A stretch of 64,000 nt of DNA from Methylosinus sp. PW1 (GCF_000745215.1 NZ_JQNK01000009.1:1922001-1986000); one strand, 5' to 3'; shown: positions 1 to 14,697, counted from the stretch's first letter. Numbers and translations: made by a program. The notes: a model not told the origin generated them from the letters alone.

Positions 1-1024
1 CGCGGTCGTCAGCCTGCGCGCCCTCGTCGCCGCCTTCAACGCCGAGGCCAATGGGCATTATCACCTGGGCGTCGGGCGTTTCGCGCGCTCGACGCTCGCC
101 GAAGCCAGCGCCCGCCGGCCCGTCGCCGTCTTCGCCGATCTCTTCGCTCTGCTCGCCGCGACGCTCGACCGCAAGACGCGGCGCGAGGGAGCCGAGATGC
201 TCCGCCTCATCGACTCGACCCCCATCCCTTTGAGCAAGTTCCATGCGTTCGCCCGCTCCAACGGCCGCATCCACGGGCTCAAAATGCATGTCGCCTATGA
301 TCGCGGGGCCGACCGTCCCTATCGCGTCGAGGTGACGCTCGCCAATGTCAATGATGTCACCATCGGCAAGAAGACGCCGATCGAGGCGGGCGCCACCTAT
401 GTCTTCGACAAGGGCTATTATGATTTCAAATGGTGGAAGGGCATTCACGACGCCGGGGCGCTCTTCGTCACGCGGCCAAAGACCAACACGCGCTTGAAGG
501 TCGTCGCCGAACGGCCGCTCGATAAGACCCGCGGCGACGGCTTCACCGTGCTCGCGGACAGCGAGGTCGCGCTGGCCAGCAAGGGCGATTCCAAGCTGCG
601 GATGCGCCTGCGCCGCATCCGCATCGAGCGCGACGCGGCGAGCCGGACGAAATCGCCGATCATCGAGGTGATCACCAACGACATGACCCGCGATGCGGTG
701 GAGATCGCCGCGCTCTACAAGGCGCGCTGGGCGATCGAGCTGCTGTTCCGCTGGCTGAAGCAGCATCTCTCGATCCGCAAGTTCTTGGGCAAGAACGAGA
801 ACGCCATCAAGCTTCAGCTGCTGGCGGCGATGATCGCCTTCCTGCTGCTGCGCATCGCCGCGCACAGCCACGGCGTCACTCTGCCGCCGCTGCGCTTCGC
901 CGAGCTGGCTGGCCGCTTCCTGTTCGCGCGCCGGCCCGTCGCATCGATCGACGAGCCGCCGCCCAAATATCGCGTGCCGAGCCGGTGGAAGTCCGACTGC
1001 CAGATCGAGATGATCTATGCCTGA
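1..1024 (+). CDS. IS4-family transposase, 5' end outside the window
   Basis: DDE transposase that would cut and join the ends of its own insertion sequence. The reading frame is open from the first bases of the window (frame 2), so the N-terminus is missing; a start at 197 would be internal. Visible landmarks are the first Asp in LRLIDSTPIPL, the second Asp in TYVFDKGYYDF, and the IS4 signature Y-x2-R-x3-E-x6-K as YKARWAIELLFRWLK (about 715-760), followed by a hydrophobic C-terminal helix. The frame stays open to the stop at 1022-1024, so the visible part looks intact. It lies just downstream of the rpoC terminator on the opposite strand. Assignment to IS4 is firm; the element's terminal inverted repeats were not resolved. 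Confidence 0.93.
   Translation, partial: AVVSLRALVAAFNAEANGHYHLGVGRFARSTLAEASARRPVAVFADLFALLAATLDRKTRREGAEMLRLIDSTPIPLSKFHAFARSNGRIHGLKMHVAYDRGADRPYRVEVTLANVNDVTIGKKTPIEAGATYVFDKGYYDFKWWKGIHDAGALFVTRPKTNTRLKVVAERPLDKTRGDGFTVLADSEVALASKGDSKLRMRLRRIRIERDAASRTKSPIIEVITNDMTRDAVEIAALYKARWAIELLFRWLKQHLSIRKFLGKNENAIKLQLLAAMIAFLLLRIAAHSHGVTLPPLRFAELAGRFLFARRPVASIDEPPPKYRVPSRWKSDCQIEMIYA
1..1024 (+). mobile_element. Right part of an IS4-type insertion sequence
   Basis: Minimal extent, set by the transposase frame. The left end is outside the window. The right end should lie between the stop and the repeat that starts near 1123, but I could not identify an inverted repeat without its partner. Confidence 0.6.
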
Positions 1025-1122
1025 GTTTCCCCGGACAGCCGTGCGCAAGCAGGAGAAGGGACGCGAGCTGTTTTTTTGGTTCTGCAATCGAAGTCCGCGC
1101 ACCCACATAGATTCGGCGCGAA

Positions 1123-1179
1123 TCCTTCTCCCACTCGTGGGAGGTGGCCCGGCAAAGCCGGGTCGGATGAGGGCGCCGG
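1123..1179. repeat. Interspersed palindromic repeat, family A (copy 1)
   Basis: Two consecutive hairpins, CTCCCACTCGTGGGAG and GGCCCGGCAAAGCCGGGTC, ending in GATGAGGG. The same two-hairpin unit recurs at 5599-5739, 13978-14096, 42291-42420, 52963-53083 and 53532-53655. Together with the terminator downstream of rpoC it fills the 301-bp gap between the IS4 gene and rpoC; I see no gene there. Confidence 0.75.
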
Positions 1180-1233
1180 CCATTTTCCGAACATGACGCA
1201 GCTTCGAGTCCGCTCGAACAGCCCTGAACCAGC

Positions 1234-1269
1234 ATGAAAAAGGCCGCCATCGCTGGCGGCCTTTTTCAT
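1234..1269 (-). terminator. Rho-independent terminator after rpoC
   Basis: Stem AAAAAGGCCGCC (1237-1248), loop ATCGCT, stem GGCGGCCTTTTT (1255-1266), extendable by a few pairs on both sides. It lies about 60 nt past the rpoC stop. The A-tract and T-tract make it bidirectional, so it would also shield rpoC from IS4 read-through. Confidence 0.88.
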
Positions 1270-1325
1270 TCTGCGCTGGCCTCTCTTTCTCCTCTGTGGA
1301 GGAGAGGGAGAGAAAGCGTCTCGCC

Positions 1326-4300
1326 TCACTCCGCCGCGGCGGGCGGCAGGCGCGGCGTCGTCGGGCGCGTCTCCGCTTCGGCGGCGCGCTGCGTGATGAT
1401 GAGATCGTCGCGGCCCGTTGCGATGCCACGGAACTTGGCCATGGCCGCGCCCGTGCCCGCCGGGATCAGCCGGCCGACGATGACATTCTCCTTGAGGCCG
1501 ACCAGCGGATCGACCTTGCCATTGACCGCCGCCTCGGTGAGCACGCGCGTGGTCTCCTGGAAGGAGGCCGCCGAGAAGAAGGAGCGCGTCTGCAGCGAGG
1601 CCTTGGTGATGCCGAGCAGAACCGGCGTGCCATGGGCCGGCTTGCCGCCCTCCTCCAGCGCCTTGGCGTTGGCCTCCTCGAGCTCGGTGAGATCGACCTG
1701 CTCGCCATCGAGGAAGCCGGTGTCGCCGGCGTCGACGATATCGACCTTCTGCAACATCTGACGCACGATCACTTCTATGTGCTTGTCGTTGATGTTGACG
1801 CCCTGCAGCCGGTAGACCTCCTGAATCTCATTGACGAGGTAAGCGGCCAGCTCCTCCACGCCCTTGATCGCCAGAATGTCGTGCGGCGCCGGATTGCCGT
1901 CGACGATATAGTCGCCCTTCTCCACGACGTCGCCGTCTTGAAGATGGATGTGCTTGCCCTTGGGGATCAGATATTCGACCGGATCAGCGCCTTCCTCATG
2001 CGGGACGATGGAGAGGCGCTGCTTGTTCTTATAGTCGCGGCCGAATTGCACTGTGCCGGAGATCTCCGCGATGATCGCGTGATCCTTGGGACGGCGCGCC
2101 TCGAACAGCTCCGCGACGCGCGGCAGACCGCCGGTGATGTCGCGGGTCTTGGCGCTCTCGAGCGAGATACGCGCGACAATGTCGCCGGCCTTGATCTGCC
2201 CGCCCGGCTCGACCGCGATGATCGACTCGACCGGCAGCGTGTAGCGAGCGTCGCCGCCGCGCTGCAGCTTGATGACCTTGCCGTCGGCGCCCTTGATGAC
2301 GATCGCCGGCTTGAGGCTCGCCGAGCGCGTGTTGAGACGCCAATCCATGACGACGCGCTTGGTGATGCCGGTCGACTCGTCCGCCGTCTCCGTCACCGAC
2401 TGGCCTTCGACCAGATCCTCGAAGCCGATGGCGCCGTCCACCTCGCTGACGATGGGACGGGTATAGGGGTCCCATTCCGCGATGCGGTCGCCGCGCTTGA
2501 TCTTGTCGCCTTCGTCCACCTTCAGCCGCGCGCCATATTGGATGCGGTTGACGGCGCGCTCGACGCCGTCCGGCCCGACGATCACCGCCGCGACGTTGCG
2601 CGCCATGACGATGAGATCGCCATCCGAGTTGCGCGCCACATGGCGGTTGCGGATATGCACCGTGCCTTCGAAGTTGGACTCGATGAAGGACTGGTCCGCC
2701 AGCTGCGCCGCGCCGCCGATGTGGAAGGTGCGCATGGTGAGCTGTGTGCCCGGCTCGCCGATCGACTGCGCCGCGATGACGCCGACCGCCTCGCCCATAT
2801 TGACGGGCGTGCCGCGGGCGAGATCGCGCCCGTAGCATTTGCCGCAGACGCCGTTCTTCGACTCGCAGGTCAGCACCGAGCGGATCTTCACCTCCTGAAT
2901 GCCGGCGGCGTTGATCGGCTCGATATGCCACTCCTGAATCATCTCGCCATTGGGGACGATGATCTTGCCCTGCTGATCGCGCAGATCCTCCGCCGCGGTA
3001 CGGCCGAGAATGCGCGAGGTGAGCGAGGCGACGACCTGACCGGCGTCGATGATCGCCCGCATGCGAATGCCCTTCTCGGTGCCGCAATCGACCGTGGTGA
3101 TGATCGAATCCTGCGCCACGTCGACGAGACGACGCGTGAGATAGCCCGAGTTCGCGGTCTTCAACGCCGTGTCCGACAGGCCCTTGCGGGAGCCGTGGGT
3201 GGAGTTGAAGTATTCGAGAACGGTGAGGCCCTCTTTGAAGTTCGAGATGATGGGGGTCTCGATGATCTCGCCCGAGGGCTTGGTCATGAGGCCGCGCATC
3301 GCCGCGAGCTGCTTCATCTGCGCGGGCGAGCCGCGGGCGCCCGAGTGGGACATCATATAGATGGAGTTGATCGGCAGATCGCGGCCATGCTCGTCCTTGC
3401 GGACGGTGGAGATGCGGATCATCATCTCCTCGGCGAGCTTCTCCGAGCACTTCATCCAGGCGTCGACGACCTTATTGTATTTCTCGCCCTGGGTGATGAG
3501 GCCGTCGTTGTACTGCTGCTCATACTCCTTCGTCGCGCTGCGCGTCTCGGTGATGATGCGCTCCTTCGTCTCCGGAATGACCATGTCATCCTTGCCGAAG
3601 GAGATGCCCGCCTTGAACGCCTCGCGGAAGCCGAGAGACATGATGCGATCACAGAAGATGACCGTCTCCTTCTGACCGCAGTTGCGGTAGACGGTGTCGA
3701 TCATGTTGGAGATTTCCTTCTTCGTCATCAGCTTGTTGGCTGCGTCGAAGGGAATCTTGGGGTTGCGCGGCAGCAGCTGGCCGAGGATCAGACGGCCGGG
3801 CGTCGTGTCGAAAATCTTCGACATGCGCTCGCCCTTCTCATTGTAGGTCCAGGCGCGGCCCTTGATCTTGGTCTGCAGCGTGATCGACTTGGCGGCGAGC
3901 GCATGCTCGATCTCGCCCTGATCCGCGAAGGCCATGCCCTGGCCGGGCTCGCCGTCACGCTCCAGTGACAGATAATAGAGGCCGAGAACAATGTCTTGGC
4001 TCGGCACGATGATCGGCTGACCATTGGCCGGATGCAGAATATTGTTCGTCGACATCATCAGCACGCGCGCCTCGAGCTGCGCTTCCAGCGACAGCGGGAC
4101 GTGCACGGCCATCTGATCGCCGTCGAAATCGGCGTTGAAGGCGGCGCAGACGAGCGGATGCAGCTGGATCGCCTTGCCCTCGATCAGCACCGGCTCGAAG
4201 GCCTGAATGCCGAGGCGATGGAGCGTCGGCGCGCGATTGAGCAGCACCGGATGCTCGCGGATCACCTCGTCGAGGATGTCCCACACCTCCGGCTTCTCTT

Positions 4301-5516
4301 TCTCGACCAGCTTCTTGGCCTGCTTCACCGTGGCCGAATGGCCCTTCGCGTCGAGGCGCGAATAGATGAAGGGCTTGAACAGCTCGAGCGCCATCTTCTT
4401 CGGCAGGCCGCATTGATGGAGCTTGAGCTCCGGGCCGACGACGATGACCGAGCGGCCGGAATAGTCGACGCGCTTGCCGAGCAGATTCTGACGGAAGCGG
4501 CCCTGCTTGCCCTTCAGCATGTCGGCCAGCGACTTCAGCGGACGCTTATTGGCGCCGGTGATGACGCGGCCGCGGCGGCCATTGTCGAACAGAGCGTCGA
4601 CGGCCTCCTGCAGCATGCGCTTCTCGTTGCGGATGATGATATCCGGCGCGCGCAGCTCGATCAGCCGCTTCAGACGATTGTTGCGGTTGATGACGCGGCG
4701 ATAGAGATCGTTGAGGTCCGATGTCGCGAAGCGGCCGCCGTCGAGCGGGACCAGCGGGCGCAGGTCCGGCGGAATGACCGGGACTTCCTTCAGGATCATC
4801 CACTCCGGCTTATTGCCAGACTGAATGAAGGCCTCGATGATCTTCAGGCGCTTGGCGAGCTTCTTGGGCTTGAGCTCGGTGGTGGCCTCGGCGATCTCCG
4901 TGCGCAGGCGCGCGGCGATGCCCTCGAGATCCATCGACTCGAGGATCTTGCGGATCGCTTCGGCGCCGATCATCGCCGTGAAGTGGTCCTGCCCATATTC
5001 GTCCTGGGCGCGCAAATATTCGTCCTCGGTGAGGAGCTGACGCTCCTTCAAGGGCGTGAGGCCCGCATCGATGACGATGTAGCTCTCGAAGTAGAGGATG
5101 CGCTCGAGGTCCTTCAGCGTCATGTCGAGCAGAAGGCCGATGCGCGAGGGCAGCGACTTCAGGAACCAGATATGCGCGACCGGCGCCGCGAGCGAGATAT
5201 GGCCCATGCGGTCGCGGCGCACGCGCGCCAGCGTGACCTCGACGCCGCATTTCTCGCAGATGACGCCCTTGTATTTCATGCGCTTGTACTTGCCGCACAA
5301 GCACTCGTAATCCTTGATCGGACCGAAGATGCGGGCGCAGAACAGGCCGTCGCGCTCCGGCTTGAAGGTCCGGTAGTTGATCGTTTCCGGCTTCTTGATC
5401 TCGCCGAACGACCAGGAGAGGATTTTCTCCGGGCTCGCGATCGAAATCTGAATCTGATCGAACGCCTGCGGCTGGACGACCGGATTGAAGAGATTCATGA
5501 CCTCTTGCTGATTCAT
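1326..5516 (-). CDS. rpoC: DNA-directed RNA polymerase subunit beta'
   Basis: Largest RNA polymerase subunit, 1396 residues, normal for alphaproteobacteria. It forms the active site with RpoB. The N-terminus has the zinc-binding CLCGKY...CEKC pair, the catalytic Mg-binding motif is visible as [12 protein letters not shown], and the second zinc site appears as [11 protein letters not shown] with an upstream DCGTEKG. The ATG at 5516 has AGGAG a few bases upstream and gives the standard [13 protein letters not shown]-terminus. It is the last gene of the rplJL-rpoBC set and is separated from rpoB by 235 bp filled with palindromic repeats. The terminator at 1234-1269 ends the unit. Confidence 0.98.
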   Translation of the reverse strand: MNQQEVMNLFNPVVQPQAFDQIQISIASPEKILSWSFGEIKKPETINYRTFKPERDGLFCARIFGPIKDYECLCGKYKRMKYKGVICEKCGVEVTLARVRRDRMGHISLAAPVAHIWFLKSLPSRIGLLLDMTLKDLERILYFESYIVIDAGLTPLKERQLLTEDEYLRAQDEYGQDHFTAMIGAEAIRKILESMDLEGIAARLRTEIAEATTELKPKKLAKRLKIIEAFIQSGNKPEWMILKEVPVIPPDLRPLVPLDGGRFATSDLNDLYRRVINRNNRLKRLIELRAPDIIIRNEKRMLQEAVDALFDNGRRGRVITGANKRPLKSLADMLKGKQGRFRQNLLGKRVDYSGRSVIVVGPELKLHQCGLPKKMALELFKPFIYSRLDAKGHSATVKQAKKLVEKEKPEVWDILDEVIREHPVLLNRAPTLHRLGIQAFEPVLIEGKAIQLHPLVCAAFNADFDGDQMAVHVPLSLEAQLEARVLMMSTNNILHPANGQPIIVPSQDIVLGLYYLSLERDGEPGQGMAFADQGEIEHALAAKSITLQTKIKGRAWTYNEKGERMSKIFDTTPGRLILGQLLPRNPKIPFDAANKLMTKKEISNMIDTVYRNCGQKETVIFCDRIMSLGFREAFKAGISFGKDDMVIPETKERIITETRSATKEYEQQYNDGLITQGEKYNKVVDAWMKCSEKLAEEMMIRISTVRKDEHGRDLPINSIYMMSHSGARGSPAQMKQLAAMRGLMTKPSGEIIETPIISNFKEGLTVLEYFNSTHGSRKGLSDTALKTANSGYLTRRLVDVAQDSIITTVDCGTEKGIRMRAIIDAGQVVASLTSRILGRTAAEDLRDQQGKIIVPNGEMIQEWHIEPINAAGIQEVKIRSVLTCESKNGVCGKCYGRDLARGTPVNMGEAVGVIAAQSIGEPGTQLTMRTFHIGGAAQLADQSFIESNFEGTVHIRNRHVARNSDGDLIVMARNVAAVIVGPDGVERAVNRIQYGARLKVDEGDKIKRGDRIAEWDPYTRPIVSEVDGAIGFEDLVEGQSVTETADESTGITKRVVMDWRLNTRSASLKPAIVIKGADGKVIKLQRGGDARYTLPVESIIAVEPGGQIKAGDIVARISLESAKTRDITGGLPRVAELFEARRPKDHAIIAEISGTVQFGRDYKNKQRLSIVPHEEGADPVEYLIPKGKHIHLQDGDVVEKGDYIVDGNPAPHDILAIKGVEELAAYLVNEIQEVYRLQGVNINDKHIEVIVRQMLQKVDIVDAGDTGFLDGEQVDLTELEEANAKALEEGGKPAHGTPVLLGITKASLQTRSFFSAASFQETTRVLTEAAVNGKVDPLVGLKENVIVGRLIPAGTGAAMAKFRGIATGRDDLIITQRAAEAETRPTTPRLPPAAAE

Positions 5517-5598
5517 GGTCTTCTCCTAGAGACGCAGGACGGATGAAGCGGCTGGGCTCGCCATCTTTGTCCGTCGCGCCCATAAACCTCGGTGCGCG

Positions 5599-5739
5599 CC
5601 CCTCTCCCGCTTGCGGGAGAGGGTGGCCCGGCGACGCCGGGTCGGGTGAGGGTCCTTCAAGGCTCGCGCGAGCGGCGCCGGCCCTCATCCGACCCTCGCT
5701 GACGCGAGGGCCACCTTCTCCCGCCCTGCGGGAGAAGGA
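5599..5739. repeat. Two family A repeats in opposite orientation between rpoB and rpoC
   Basis: Copy at 5599-5652 starts CCTCTCCCGCTTGCGGGAG and continues into a GGCCCGGCGACGCCGGG hairpin. A second, inverted copy spans about 5682-5739. The pair can fold into one long structure inside the rpoB-rpoC transcript and fills most of the 235-bp intercistronic gap. Confidence 0.8.
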
Positions 5740-5751
5740 AGAATGGCGGCT

Positions 5752-9897
<4,146 letters not shown>

Positions 9898-9922
9898 GTC
9901 GCCTCTCGATCCTCTTATTGAA

Positions 9923-9987
9923 AGCGAATAGCGAGTTGCGAATAGCGAAAGGACCGGTGTCTTTCGCTATTCGCTATTCGCCATTCG
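9923..9987. repeat. Inverted repeat between rplL and rpoB
   Basis: Perfect 14-bp arms GCGAATAGCGAAAG (9938-9951) and CTTTCGCTATTCGC (9961-9974) around a 9-nt loop. Further GCGAATAGCGA-like units on both sides give direct and inverted copies of the same word. It could stabilise or process the mRNA between rplL and rpoB. Confidence 0.7.
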
Positions 9988-10006
9988 CTCCTGGTCATCC
10001 GTGCCG

Positions 10007-10044
10007 AAAACCCTCTCCCGCGCATGGCGGGAGAGGGGAGTTTT
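10007..10044 (-). terminator. Hairpin after rplL, probable attenuator before rpoB
   Basis: Stem CCTCTCCCGC (10012-10021) / GCGGGAGAGG (10027-10036) with AAAA before and TTTT after (10041-10044), so it reads as terminator-like on both strands. It begins 5 nt past the rplL stop. An rplL-rpoB attenuator is known in enterobacteria; the same role here is inference. The stem is also a half copy of repeat family A. Confidence 0.6.
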
Positions 10045-10048
10045 CGTC

Positions 10049-10426
10049 TTACTTGAGCTCGACCTTGGCGCCGACCTTCTCGAGGGCGGCCTTGATCTTC
10101 TCGGCCTCGTCCTTGGAAGCGCCTTCCTTGACCGGCTTGGGAGCGCCCTCGACCAGATCCTTGGCCTCCTTGAGGCCGAGGCCGGTGATCGCGCGGACCT
10201 CCTTGATGACCTCGATCTTCTTGTCGCCGGCGGCGGCCAGAATGACGTTGAACTCGGTCTTCTCCTCGACCGGGGCCGCAGCGGCGGCCGCGCCCGGAGC
10301 GGCGGCGACGGCGACGGCCGCAGCGGCCGAGACGCCCCACTTCTCCTCGAGGAGCTTCGCCAGCTCGGCGGCCTCGAGCACGGTCAGGCTCGACAGGTCT
10401 TCGACGATCTTTTCGAGATTAGCCAT
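10049..10426 (-). CDS. rplL: 50S ribosomal protein L7/L12
   Basis: 125-residue stalk protein that recruits translation GTPases to the ribosome. The N-terminal dimerisation domain ([19 protein letters not shown]) is followed by an Ala-rich hinge (about 33-55) and a C-terminal domain with the conserved [16 protein letters not shown] segment. The ATG at 10426 has AAGGA upstream. It follows rplJ by 52 bp on the same strand. Confidence 0.97.
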   Translation of the reverse strand: MANLEKIVEDLSSLTVLEAAELAKLLEEKWGVSAAAAVAVAAAPGAAAAAAPVEEKTEFNVILAAAGDKKIEVIKEVRAITGLGLKEAKDLVEGAPKPVKEGASKDEAEKIKAALEKVGAKVELK

Positions 10427-10478
10427 GTTGCTTCAGTCCTTCGAATTCGGTTCTGCTTGGTTGGATTTGCGCCGCCTA

Positions 10479-11000
10479 TCAGGCCGCGTTCGCGTCTTTG
10501 TCGGCATAGGCCTGGACCACGCGCGCCAGCTTCGAGGCCGGAGCGGTCGTGAGCTGCGCCAGCTTGGTCGCGGGAGCCTGGATGAGGCCCACGAGCTTTG
10601 CGCGCAGTTCGTCGAGCGACGGGAGAGTCGCGAGCGACTTCACACCGTCGGGGTCGAGGGCTTGGGCGCCGAGCGCGCCGCCGAGGATGACGAATTTGTC
10701 GTGATCCTTGGCGAAGGCTGCGGCCACCTTGGGCGCCGCCACCGGATCGTCCGAATAGGCGATCAGGGTCGGCCCCTTGAGAAGGGGGCCGATAGAGGCG
10801 ACGCTCGTGCCGTCGAGAGCGATTTTGGCGAGGCGGTTCTTGGCGACCTGCACGGAAGCGCCAGATTCACGAGCCTGCTTGCGCAGCTTCTGCATCTGGG
10901 CGACGGTCAGGCCGGAGTAATGCGCCACGACGACGACCGGGGTCTTCGCAAAGACCTCGTTCAGCGCCGCGACGGCTTGCTTTTTCTCCGCTCTGTCCAC
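10479..11000 (-). CDS. rplJ: 50S ribosomal protein L10
   Basis: Stalk base protein that anchors L7/L12 dimers; 173 residues from a GTG start at 11000. The frame is open further upstream (to 11150), but that extension is low-complexity leader RNA. The GTG is preceded by GAGGAGAG at good spacing and gives the family N-terminus (V)[16 protein letters not shown]. The segment [19 protein letters not shown] is typical. In many bacteria L10-L7/L12 binds the rplJ leader to repress its own synthesis; a structured leader is present here. Confidence 0.95.
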   Translation of the reverse strand: MDRAEKKQAVAALNEVFAKTPVVVVAHYSGLTVAQMQKLRKQARESGASVQVAKNRLAKIALDGTSVASIGPLLKGPTLIAYSDDPVAAPKVAAAFAKDHDKFVILGGALGAQALDPDGVKSLATLPSLDELRAKLVGLIQAPATKLAQLTTAPASKLARVVQAYADKDANAA

Positions 11001-11200
11001 GGTTGCTCTCTCCTCGAGCGGGGACGAGCCCCGCCGTTGCGATGAGCCGTCGCATCGCCGCGAGAGCGGCGGGAACGACGGCGCCGTAGATCCTGTCCCC
11101 TCGGCTGAGGCCGAAACGGCCTCGCCTCGGATCAGAGGGGCGCCAACCAAATTCGAAAGACCGCGCGCGAGCTTTGAAAAGCGCCGCGCCGGCCCTACAA
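11001..11200 (-). promoter_or_regulatory. Structured rplJ leader, candidate L10-binding region
   Basis: On the minus strand this stretch can form several hairpins. One has arms GAGGCC/GGCCTC near 11115-11132 in a larger CCGAGG...CCGAGG context. Another, GCGGGG-CTCGT-CCCCGC, sits just before the ribosome binding site. Placement matches the autoregulatory L10 leader known in other bacteria, but I did not confirm the kink-turn and see no convincing promoter. Confidence 0.4.
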
Positions 11201-12061
11201 TTCCGGTCTTCCCCGTCTATGCAGGCCGCTCGTCGGGGGCGGAGGGCTCCGCCGTCCAGCGAGCCGATTGAGCCGTCCTCGGGGTGAGCCTCGGACAGGC
11301 GCCGGCAGTCTCGGACAGGACATGGCCGGACGGGACGCGAGGAATCTCCCCCGGGTCCGCCGGCCTATCCACCGTCTCGCCTTCTCCCGCATCTGGGGAC
11401 TCGGTTCGACGGAAGCTGATATCTGAAAACGGGGTCGCGAACGCTGGCCGACCCCGGAATGGCCTTATTAAAGGGGGCCGCGACATTTGCCAAGCAAAAA
11501 TTTTGCCCCGGCCCGAGCGGCCGCCCTGCGCCAAAGCTAGGGTCCAGCCCTGAAAAAGCCGCGACTCTCCAGGAGGATCGCTCGAGCTTCGACATAGGCG
11601 ATCTTCGCAAAGCCGAAAGCGATGACGAAACCGATGATCGAGTGACCGAGAGCCCGGCGCAGCGCCTCGTTGACGTTCTCGAGACCGCTGCTACGGGCCG
11701 TGAGGAGTCCTCGATCGACAATGCCGCCTCGAGCGCATGGCTTTTCGAACATTTTGAGTCTCGCAATTCAGACAATAGCGATGCTTTCGCATCATAGCAA
11801 AAGAAAGAGGTTCTGTTTACCTCGAATCTTTCCCGCGGATCATTTGGCGAAAATGCTTGTTCGGACACATGAATTGTCGAAACTCGCGACCCGGCGCGTC
11901 GCGCGCCTGCGCGCGGCTCGCACGAGGGCGCGCGGCAGCTTCGATCATCTCGGGCGTCGCGCCGCGGTTTCGTCGCAAACCGCCATGCCCGTCGACCCGA
12001 AGACATAGACGTGCACGGACACTCGAGGGCGGAGGGAATCGTTCTATGGGCGGGAGGCGGC
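11201..12061. other. Stretch without a supported gene, between rplJ and the PAS_5 gene
   Basis: No frame here has a convincing protein. A 71-residue minus-strand frame (11537-11752) encodes one possible membrane helix (GHSIIGFVIAFGFAK) but has a weak ribosome binding site and no recognisable family. Base composition drops to AT-rich around 11740-11830. The region probably contains the promoter of the rplJL-rpoBC unit on one side and that of the PAS_5 gene on the other. Confidence 0.5.
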
Positions 12062-12682
12062 ATGAGACATCCAGCCAACAGAATTTTGTACGAGTATTGG
12101 AGGGGCTTCAAAGGCGAGCGCGCGGCCCCGGACTGCCATGAGATGGATTTGGCGAAAGCCTTCGTCACTCTTTCGGACGCCTTCGTCATTGAGACGGAGC
12201 TGAGCTATTTCGTTCCGGCCGGGCTCTGCGGCGCACGCGTCGGCGCCTTTTGGCCGCCCGAGCGGAGGAGCCGTTCTTTTCTCGGAATATGGAGCGAGTC
12301 CGGGCGCGAGGATGTGAAAACGATCCTGCGCATCGTCACGGACGACACGACCCCTGTCATCGCCGGAGCCAAGGGGTTTCTGGTCGGAGGGATCGAAATC
12401 GTCGATTTCGAGCTCTTGCTCCTGCCGATCCGCTATTTCGGAAAAACACATGCGCGCGTTCTCGGCTCCCTCGCGCCCGGCGAGCGGCCGCTATGGCTCG
12501 GGCGCACGCCGGTCGAGGCGCTGCATATCGTATCGCTGCGTGTGCTCGGCGAGGAAACGGCGCTGGTTTTGCCTCTCGCGCCCGGAACGCCGACGCGCGA
12601 TCTGCAGAGACGGCCGCGCTTCACCGTCTATGAAGGGGGCGCGGACGGCTCGACGCGAGAGGATGATCCCTCGCGTCGATAA
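12062..12682 (+). CDS. PAS domain-containing protein (PAS_5/DUF1388-like)
   Basis: 206-residue soluble protein. The ATG at 12062 has GGGAGG five bases upstream and starts at MRHPANRILYEYW; an in-frame ATG at 12011 lacks such a site. The order of conserved segments, LYEYWRGFKGERAAPD, then the core with RSFLGIW, then ELLLLPIRYFGKTHARVLGSLAP and a closing FTVYEGG, matches the alphaproteobacterial PAS_5 family as I know it. Family members are single-PAS proteins of mostly unknown function, some linked to second-messenger or stress regulation. It lies alone on the plus strand inside the otherwise minus-strand ribosomal protein cluster, 39 bp from the end of rplA. Confidence 0.8.
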   Translation: MRHPANRILYEYWRGFKGERAAPDCHEMDLAKAFVTLSDAFVIETELSYFVPAGLCGARVGAFWPPERRSRSFLGIWSESGREDVKTILRIVTDDTTPVIAGAKGFLVGGIEIVDFELLLLPIRYFGKTHARVLGSLAPGERPLWLGRTPVEALHIVSLRVLGEETALVLPLAPGTPTRDLQRRPRFTVYEGGADGSTREDDPSRR

Positions 12683-12721
12683 TCTCGCGGCGTCGGCGGC
12701 TCGATCGCGAGCCGCCTCGCA

Positions 12722-13426
12722 TCACGCCTGCGTCGCGCCGAGCGTCGCGACATCCACCTTGACGCCAGGCCCCTGGGTGGAGCTGAGCGCCACGCGCTGG
12801 ATATAGGTGCCCTTGGAGCCGGCGGGCTTGGCCTTGGCCACAGCATCCACAAAGGCGCGGATGTTCTCGGCGAGCTTGCCCTCCTCGAAGGAGGTCTTGC
12901 CCACCGTGCCCTGCACAATGCCGGCCTTCTCGACGCGGAACTCGACGGCGCCGCCCTTGGAGGCCTTCACCGCGCCGGCGACGTCCATCGTCACCGTGCC
13001 GACCTTGGGGTTCGGCATCAGGCCGCGCGGGCCGAGCACCTTGCCGAGGCGGCCGACCAGCGGCATCAGCTCCGGGGTGGCGATGCAGCGATCGAACTCG
13101 ATCGTGCCGCCCTGGACGATGGTGACGAGATCCTCGGCGCCGACGATATCCGCGCCGGCGGCCTTGGCCTCATCGGCCTTGGGACCGCGGGCGAAGACGG
13201 CGACGCGCAGCGTGCGGCCGGTGCCATTCGGCAGATTGACGACGCCGCGCACCATCTGGTCCGCATGCTTGGGGTCGACGCCGAGATTCATCGCGATCTC
13301 GATCGACTCGTCGAATTTGGCGGTGGCGTTGGCGCGAACCAGCTTGATCGCTTCCTCGACCGGGTAGAGCTTGGTGCGCTCGACGGCCTGACGCGCCTTG
13401 GCGATGCGTTTTCCGATATGGGCCAT
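12722..13426 (-). CDS. rplA: 50S ribosomal protein L1
   Basis: 234 residues, the usual length. L1 binds 23S rRNA at the stalk near the E site and can repress its own operon. Landmarks are [20 protein letters not shown] at the N-terminus, then [32 protein letters not shown] and the C-terminal [11 protein letters not shown]. The start lies 4 bp after the rplK stop, so the two are translated together. It is followed not by rplJ but by a convergent PAS_5 gene. Confidence 0.97.
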   Translation of the reverse strand: MAHIGKRIAKARQAVERTKLYPVEEAIKLVRANATAKFDESIEIAMNLGVDPKHADQMVRGVVNLPNGTGRTLRVAVFARGPKADEAKAAGADIVGAEDLVTIVQGGTIEFDRCIATPELMPLVGRLGKVLGPRGLMPNPKVGTVTMDVAGAVKASKGGAVEFRVEKAGIVQGTVGKTSFEEGKLAENIRAFVDAVAKAKPAGSKGTYIQRVALSSTQGPGVKVDVATLGATQA

Positions 13427-13430
13427 GATC

Positions 13431-13859
13431 TCACCCCACCACTTCGAGGCCGATGGAACGGGCGGAGCCCTCGATCATCGACGCGGCCGACTCGATCGAC
13501 GTCGTGTTGAGGTCTTGCAGCTTCTTCGCGGCGATCTCGCGAATCTGCGCCCGTGTGACCTGGCCGACGAAACCGCGTCCGGTCGTCTTCGAGCCCGATT
13601 TGACGCCCGCCGCCTGCTTCAGGAAGTAGGAGACCGGCGGCTGCTTCAGCTCGAAGGTGAAGGAGCGATCCTGAAAGGCCGTGATGATGACGGGGATGGG
13701 CGTCCCCTTCTCCATCTGCGCCGTCTTGGCGTTGAAGGCCTTGCAGAATTCCATGATGTTGAGGCCGCGCTGACCGAGCGCGGGACCGATCGGCGGCGAC
13801 GGATTGGCCGCGCCCGCCGGCACTTGCAGCTTGATGTAGCCGGCGATTTTCTTCGCCAT
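13431..13859 (-). CDS. rplK: 50S ribosomal protein L11
   Basis: 142 residues. L11 forms part of the GTPase-associated centre and of the stringent response sensor. It starts [20 protein letters not shown] with the conserved [22 protein letters not shown], and the C-terminal RNA-binding domain contains [12 protein letters not shown]. The ATG at 13859 has GGAGATGAG upstream. It is followed by rplA after 4 bp. Confidence 0.97.
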   Translation of the reverse strand: MAKKIAGYIKLQVPAGAANPSPPIGPALGQRGLNIMEFCKAFNAKTAQMEKGTPIPVIITAFQDRSFTFELKQPPVSYFLKQAAGVKSGSKTTGRGFVGQVTRAQIREIAAKKLQDLNTTSIESAASMIEGSARSIGLEVVG

Positions 13860-13977
13860 GTCTCATCTCCAACATTGAGCGGCCCCGGGAACGCTTCCGC
13901 GTCCCGAGCCGCCGGTTGCAGTTCGTGGTCCGACGCGTGATCCCCCTGGCGACAGGGGCGCGCCCGCCACGGCTTTT

Positions 13978-14096
13978 TCCTTCCCCCGCTCGCGGGAGAA
14001 GGCGTCGCGCAAATGCGCGACGGATGGGGACTCTCGAAGCGCCCTCACCCGACCCGGCTTACGCCGGGCCACCCTCTCCCGCGAGCGGGAGAGGGA
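13978..14096. repeat. Family A repeats between nusG and rplK
   Basis: Two units in opposite orientation: CCCCCGCTCGCGGGAG near 13982 with a second hairpin around GTCGCGCAAATGCGCGAC, and CCTCACCCGACCCGGC... through CTCTCCCGCGAGCGGGAG ending near 14096. They fill the nusG-rplK gap of 247 bp and may separate the two units by transcript structure. Confidence 0.78.
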
Positions 14097-14106
14097 ATTC
14101 GTGGAA

Positions 14107-14637
14107 TCAAACCTTCTCCACCTGCGCGAATTCCAGCTCCACAGGCGTCGGCCGGCCGAAGATGGACACCGCCACCTTGAGTCGCGAGCGGGCGTCGTCG
14201 ACCTCTTCCACCACGCCGTTGAAGGAGGCGAAGGGGCCGTCGGCCACGCGGACCGTCTCGCCGATCTCGAAGGAGATGGAGGGCTTCGGGCGCTCGACGC
14301 CATCGGCCACCTGGCCCTTGATGCGCATCGCCTCCGCCTCGCTGATCGGCATCGGCTTATTGTCTGCGCCGAGGAAGCCGGTCACTTTCGGCGTGTTCTT
14401 GATGAGCGAGAACACCTGATCGGAGAGGTCGCATTTCACCAGCACATAGCCGGGGAAGAATTTGCGCTCCGAGCTGACCTTGCGGCCGCGGCGCACCTCT
14501 ATGACCTGCTCGGTCGGCACGAGAATCTCCTCGAACTGATCGGAGAGATTGCGCTGCGCGGCGCCCTCGCGAATGGAGTCGGCGACCTTCTTCTCGAAGT
14601 TCGAATAGGCGTGGACGATATACCAGCGCATGCTCAC
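14107..14637 (-). CDS. nusG: Transcription termination/antitermination protein NusG
   Basis: 176 residues. NusG binds the elongating RNA polymerase clamp and couples it to ribosomes or Rho. The NGN domain starts RWYIVHAYSNFEKKVADSI and contains FFPGYVLVKCDL; the KOW domain is visible as GETVRVADGPFASFNGVVEE. I use the GTG at 14637, giving (M)SMRWY like other NusG proteins; an ATG two codons on is the alternative. It lies 60 bp after secE, the standard pair. Confidence 0.96.
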   Translation of the reverse strand: MSMRWYIVHAYSNFEKKVADSIREGAAQRNLSDQFEEILVPTEQVIEVRRGRKVSSERKFFPGYVLVKCDLSDQVFSLIKNTPKVTGFLGADNKPMPISEAEAMRIKGQVADGVERPKPSISFEIGETVRVADGPFASFNGVVEEVDDARSRLKVAVSIFGRPTPVELEFAQVEKV

Positions 14638-14697
14638 GGCGCGACAAGCTCCAAAATTTCGCTCTCGACGATCGGCGCGCCGGCGGGTTCCTCGACC

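Noticed and set aside
11365..12189. 274-residue minus-strand frame between rplJ and rplA
   Set aside because: Ser/Arg-rich, overlaps the PAS_5 gene start, and has no ribosome binding site or family.
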